Shown in pieces: positions 7,143-9,555 of a DNA stretch of 9,555 nt. The notes beneath the pieces were generated by a model. That model worked only from the letters and a program-made list of their open reading frames with translations. It did no database searches and was not told where the DNA came from. This stretch comes from Methylobacteriaceae bacterium. GTDB taxonomy: Bacteria; Pseudomonadota; Alphaproteobacteria; Rhizobiales; Beijerinckiaceae. The translations under genes and the position numbers were made by a program. Position 1 is the first letter of the stretch, and each line of letters begins with the position of its first letter. The stretch lies in NCBI GenBank assembly GCA_019247255.1, contig JAFAPJ010000085.1, positions 1-9,555 on the forward strand, in the 5' to 3' direction.

Positions 7143-8477
7143 ATGAGCTTCGAGGACGACGTCCGGTCACGCCTGATCGCGCTGCGCATCGGCCCTGATG
7201 TCGCGCGGCTCACGCATCTCGCTCTCGAGATCGGGGGGCACACGATCCGGCCCGCGCTCGAGGCCTATTACGGCTCGTGGCGCGAACTCCCCCGCTTCGC
7301 ACCGATCTACGCCGCGCATGGCGACAAGGTCATCGAGGCGCAGGCGAGCTACTTCCGGTCGCTTCTCGCGTCGGAGATGGACGCCGCCTATCTGGAGCGG
7401 CTGCGGGCGGTCGTGGCCTGCGAGCGCGAGACGGGGCTCGGCGTCCGCATCCACCTTGCCGCCGCGACCCGGGTCGGCTCGGCGCTGTTCGAGGTCCTCG
7501 GCCGCCGGCACCGCTGGTCGGGCATCGCGGCGGCCCGGGCCTGCGACGCGGTCTTCCGCTACATGGTGGTCGACGCGCTGAACGCCCTCCACCTCGAGCA
7601 GGAAGAGGCCAAGCGGGTCGTCGAGCAGCGCCAATCGAAGATCGGCGAGGCGCTCTCGACGTTCGGGGATGCCGCCCACCATCTGCGGTCGGCGATGAAC
7701 GACGCGACGAGCGCGCTGACCGTGACCTCCGCGGAGACCGCGAGCGCGGTGGGGACGGCGCTCGACGCGCTCTCCCGCACGGGCGAGGCGGCCGAGCGGG
7801 GCAGCGAGAACCTCGTCTCGACGGCGGCCGCGAGCGAGCAGCTCGTGAGCGCCATCGAGGAGGTCGATCGGCTCGCCAACCAGAGCCTCGACGCAGTGCG
7901 CGAGACGACCGCGAGCGTCGGCTCCCTCAAGGACGAGATCGGCGGTCTGGAGAAGGCGGCCTCGTCCATCGGCAGCGTCGTGACGCTGATCGCCGGGATC
8001 GCCAGCCAGACGAACCTGCTCGCGCTCAACGCGACCATCGAGGCGGCGCGCGCCGGCGAGGCTGGCCGCGGCTTCTCCGTCGTCGCGGCCGAGGTGAAGA
8101 ACCTGGCCAACCAGACGGCCGAGGCGACCCGCGACATCACCGAGCAGGTGGCCGGCATCCAGGCGGCCGCCCAGCGCTCGGCCGAGCAGCTTGGCCGCAT
8201 CGTCGAGATCATCGCCCGCATGGAGGAGATCGCCTCCGCCTCCGCGGCGGCGACCAGCGAGCAGGCCTCGGCCACGGCCGCGATCGCGGATCAGGCCCGC
8301 CTCGCGACGGACGCGGTCCATACGATGAAGGGCGCGGCGGACGGGGTCGGAACCCTCATGCACGACCTTCGCAGCGCGATGTCCGCGCTGGACGGCGCGG
8401 CGCGCCACCTCTCCGCGCAGGGCGACCGCTTCCATAACGAGCTCGGCCGCTTCTCCGAGCGCATCACAGCCGCCTGA
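7143..8477 (+). CDS. Cytoplasmic methyl-accepting chemotaxis protein with globin-like sensor domain
   Basis: The 444-residue product has no hydrophobic membrane segment or signal peptide, so it should be a soluble chemoreceptor. Residues about 10-150 look like the sensor-globin (protoglobin) domain of globin-coupled sensors: an ALEAYYGSW helix with Tyr at 42-43, [32 protein letters not shown], and a long closing helix. At the place of the proximal haem-ligating His (four residues before Gly98) there is Glu94, so haem binding is doubtful. Residues about 155-270 form the helical adaptor and coiled coil. The CheA/CheW-contacting hairpin is strongly conserved at about 280-330 ([33 protein letters not shown], continuing to NLANQ), and a second long helix follows to about 440. 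No CheR-binding C-terminal pentapeptide is present. The ATG has GTGAGGG upstream at sensible spacing. No che genes are in view, so it is probably a stand-alone receptor feeding a chemotaxis array encoded elsewhere. Confidence 0.9.
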   Translation: MSFEDDVRSRLIALRIGPDVARLTHLALEIGGHTIRPALEAYYGSWRELPRFAPIYAAHGDKVIEAQASYFRSLLASEMDAAYLERLRAVVACERETGLGVRIHLAAATRVGSALFEVLGRRHRWSGIAAARACDAVFRYMVVDALNALHLEQEEAKRVVEQRQSKIGEALSTFGDAAHHLRSAMNDATSALTVTSAETASAVGTALDALSRTGEAAERGSENLVSTAAASEQLVSAIEEVDRLANQSLDAVRETTASVGSLKDEIGGLEKAASSIGSVVTLIAGIASQTNLLALNATIEAARAGEAGRGFSVVAAEVKNLANQTAEATRDITEQVAGIQAAAQRSAEQLGRIVEIIARMEEIASASAAATSEQASATAAIADQARLATDAVHTMKGAADGVGTLMHDLRSAMSALDGAARHLSAQGDRFHNELGRFSERITAA

Positions 8478-8480
8478 GGC

Positions 8481-8529
8481 GGCCCGCGCGCCTTCGCCTT
8501 TCGGCGGAGGCGGATCCGCGCGGCCCTTT
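8481..8529 (+). terminator. GC-rich nested hairpin after chemoreceptor gene
   Basis: Just after the chemoreceptor stop, CCTTCGCC (8491-8498) and GGCGGAGG (8503-8510) pair over a TTTC loop with one T-G wobble. Outside it, GGCCCGCGCG (8481-8490) can pair with CGCGCGGCC (8517-8525) with one bulge, giving a larger cruciform-like structure. A short CTTT follows. This is the best candidate for a transcription terminator between the chemoreceptor and TerC genes; the U-run is short, so Rho-dependent or partial termination is possible. Confidence 0.45.
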
Positions 8530-8624
8530 CCACGGGGATGCTACCGGCCGCGCCTCGCCCGGCCCGGCTTGACGACCGCGAACGCGCTTCCCACCTCCGG
8601 CCCACCTCGATCCGGGCCCCTCTG

Positions 8625-8647
8625 GCGAGAGCCGCCGGCGCTCTCGC
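8625..8647 (+). promoter_or_regulatory. Stem-loop in the TerC gene leader
   Basis: GCGAGAGC (8625-8632) and GCTCTCGC (8640-8647) form a perfect 8-bp stem with a 7-base loop, ending 51 bases before the TerC start. It is too far from the gene start to block the ribosome site directly and has no following U-tract. TerC/Alx genes in other bacteria are often preceded by the manganese-sensing yybP-ykoY riboswitch, but I could not recognise that motif's conserved bases here. The rest of 8530-8698 shows no convincing sigma70 promoter. Confidence 0.3.
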
Positions 8648-8698
8648 GATGTCGGATCTTCCTTGGCCACGGGCAGCCGGCTTCGGGGTTCGACAGCG

Positions 8699-9555
8699 AT
8701 GGATTTCGCGTTTCTTGCGGCCGAATGGCTGGGCAAGCCCGTCTGGATGTGGGCGGGCTTCCTCCTCGTGGTGCTCGTCCTGATGGTTCTCGATCTCGGG
8801 ATCCTGCATCGCAGGAGCCGCGAGATCGGCGTGCGCGAGAGCCTCGTCATGTCGGCGGGCTACATCGCGGTCGCGCTGCTCTTCGGGATCTGGGTCTGGC
8901 ACTCGCTCGGGAGCGAGACCGCCGTCGCCTACGTGACGGGCTTCCTGGTCGAGAAGACGCTCGCGATCGACAACATCTTCGTCATCACGCTCATCTTCTC
9001 GTTCTTCGCGATCCCGCGCGAACTGCAGCACCGCGTGCTGCTCTGGGGCATCGTCGGGGTCGTCGTGCTGCGGGCCATCATGATCGGCCTCGGGGCGACG
9101 CTCGTCGCCCAGTTCTCCTGGGTGCTCTACTTCTTCGCGGCCTTCCTGATCGCGACGGGCGTGAAGATGCTGCTCTCGAAGGGCGAGCCGACGTCCCTAG
9201 ATCAGAACCGGCTCGTCCAATTCCTCCGGCGCCGCCTCCGCGTCACGCAGGAGCTGCACGGCGACCGCTTCGTCGTGCGCCAGCCCGACCCCAGGACCGG
9301 GCGCCTCGCCTGGGCGATCACGCCGCTCTTCCTCGCCCTCCTCCTGATCGAGGCGGCGGACCTCGTCTTCGCCGTCGATTCCGTGCCGGCGATCTTCGCG
9401 ATTACGACCGACCCATACGTCGTCTACACGTCGAACATCTTCGCCGTGATGGGCCTGCGCGCGCTCTACTTCGCGCTCGCGGCCGTGCTCCACCGCTTCG
9501 CCTACCTGAAGCCGGCGCTCGCGGTGGTGCTCGTGTTCATCGGCTCGAAGATCTT
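8699..9555 (+). CDS. TerC/Alx-family integral membrane protein (3' end outside window)
   Basis: The frame from ATG 8699 stays open to the window edge, giving 285 residues of a multi-helix membrane protein. Family hallmarks are WAGFLLVVLVLMVLDLGILH (about 18-37), FLVEKTLAIDNIFVI (82-96), the loop from about 159 to 203, IEAADLVFAVDSVPAIFA (217-234) and SNIFAVMGLRALYF (245-258). The acidic residues D91, E218, D221 and D227 inside membrane segments are the conserved metal-associated positions of the family. E. coli Alx is a manganese exporter and TerC is linked to tellurite resistance; TerC members more generally help load metals onto exported proteins. Alx-type proteins are usually about 320 residues, so some 35-40 residues are missing past the edge. 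A GGGGT sequence lies 9 bases upstream of the ATG. No ter operon neighbours are visible, so a metal-homeostasis role is likelier than tellurite resistance. The exact substrate cannot be told from sequence. Confidence 0.9.
   Translation, partial: MDFAFLAAEWLGKPVWMWAGFLLVVLVLMVLDLGILHRRSREIGVRESLVMSAGYIAVALLFGIWVWHSLGSETAVAYVTGFLVEKTLAIDNIFVITLIFSFFAIPRELQHRVLLWGIVGVVVLRAIMIGLGATLVAQFSWVLYFFAAFLIATGVKMLLSKGEPTSLDQNRLVQFLRRRLRVTQELHGDRFVVRQPDPRTGRLAWAITPLFLALLLIEAADLVFAVDSVPAIFAITTDPYVVYTSNIFAVMGLRALYFALAAVLHRFAYLKPALAVVLVFIGSKI

Noticed and set aside
4954..7146. 730-codon forward frame inside the mdtC-like gene
   Set aside because: Same shadow composition with no domain; the RND frame over the same bases has full family conservation.
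7167..8435. 422-codon minus-strand frame and 386-codon forward frame (7277-8437) over the chemoreceptor
   Set aside because: Both are Arg/Gly/Ala-rich shadows; the chemoreceptor frame carries the highly conserved signalling hairpin.
8530..8698. yybP-ykoY manganese riboswitch upstream of TerC
   Set aside because: Expected from the gene family, but I could not find its conserved base blocks by eye; only generic stems are seen.
8538..8783. 81-codon forward frame before and into the TerC gene
   Set aside because: It overlaps the TerC start in another frame, has no Shine-Dalgarno and shows no similarity I recognise.
8291..9031. 246-codon minus-strand frame spanning the chemoreceptor end, the gap and the TerC start
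   Set aside because: It crosses two confidently called forward genes, has shadow composition and no recognisable domain.
1..9555. CRISPR array, tRNA, rRNA or defence island
   Set aside because: No regularly spaced repeats, cloverleaf-like sequence or rRNA stretches were seen; apart from hicAB there are no defence-type genes.

Overview
The window is uniformly GC-rich, with codon third positions almost all G or C. Its gene families (MdtBC-type RND pumps, a cytoplasmic globin-like chemoreceptor, a TerC/Alx membrane protein, a HicAB module of the GPGDH type) and a TTAACCAT CtrA-like half-site fit a chromosomal region of an alphaproteobacterium, probably Hyphomicrobiales (Methylobacteriaceae or a relative). 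That placement is inference from composition and family resemblance; there is no rRNA or other marker here.

Layout. (1) Positions 1-100 hold the 3' end of an upstream gene whose stop overlaps the next start by four bases (GTGA); it is probably the periplasmic adaptor of the efflux operon. (2) Positions 97-3243 encode an MdtB-like RND inner-membrane transporter. (3) Positions 3252-3917, on the opposite strand, hold a HicA toxin / HicB antitoxin pair. (4) Positions 3950-7051 encode an MdtC-like RND transporter. (5) A 91-base gap holds a perfect 8-bp hairpin and a CtrA-like half-site. (6) Positions 7143-8477 encode a soluble methyl-accepting chemotaxis protein with a degenerate globin-like sensor domain. 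(7) A 221-base gap holds two strong hairpins. (8) Positions 8699 to the window end encode a TerC/Alx-family membrane protein, cut by the edge.

How the genes work together. The adaptor, MdtB-like and MdtC-like proteins should assemble, with an outer-membrane channel encoded elsewhere, into a tripartite proton-driven efflux pump containing two different RND subunits. The pump genes are normally adjacent and co-translated; here an antisense hicAB module lies between the two RND genes. The forward strand nevertheless keeps an unbroken reading frame from an ATG overlapping the mdtB-like stop to a stop overlapping the mdtC-like ATG. The short AT-rich spot between hicA and the mdtC-like gene may be a shared control site. 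The chemoreceptor and TerC genes look like independent units.

I see no clearly new multi-gene defence or biosynthetic system. The points most worth a second look are the toxin-antitoxin module inside the efflux operon, the bridging frame, and the chemoreceptor that appears to lack the haem-ligating histidine.
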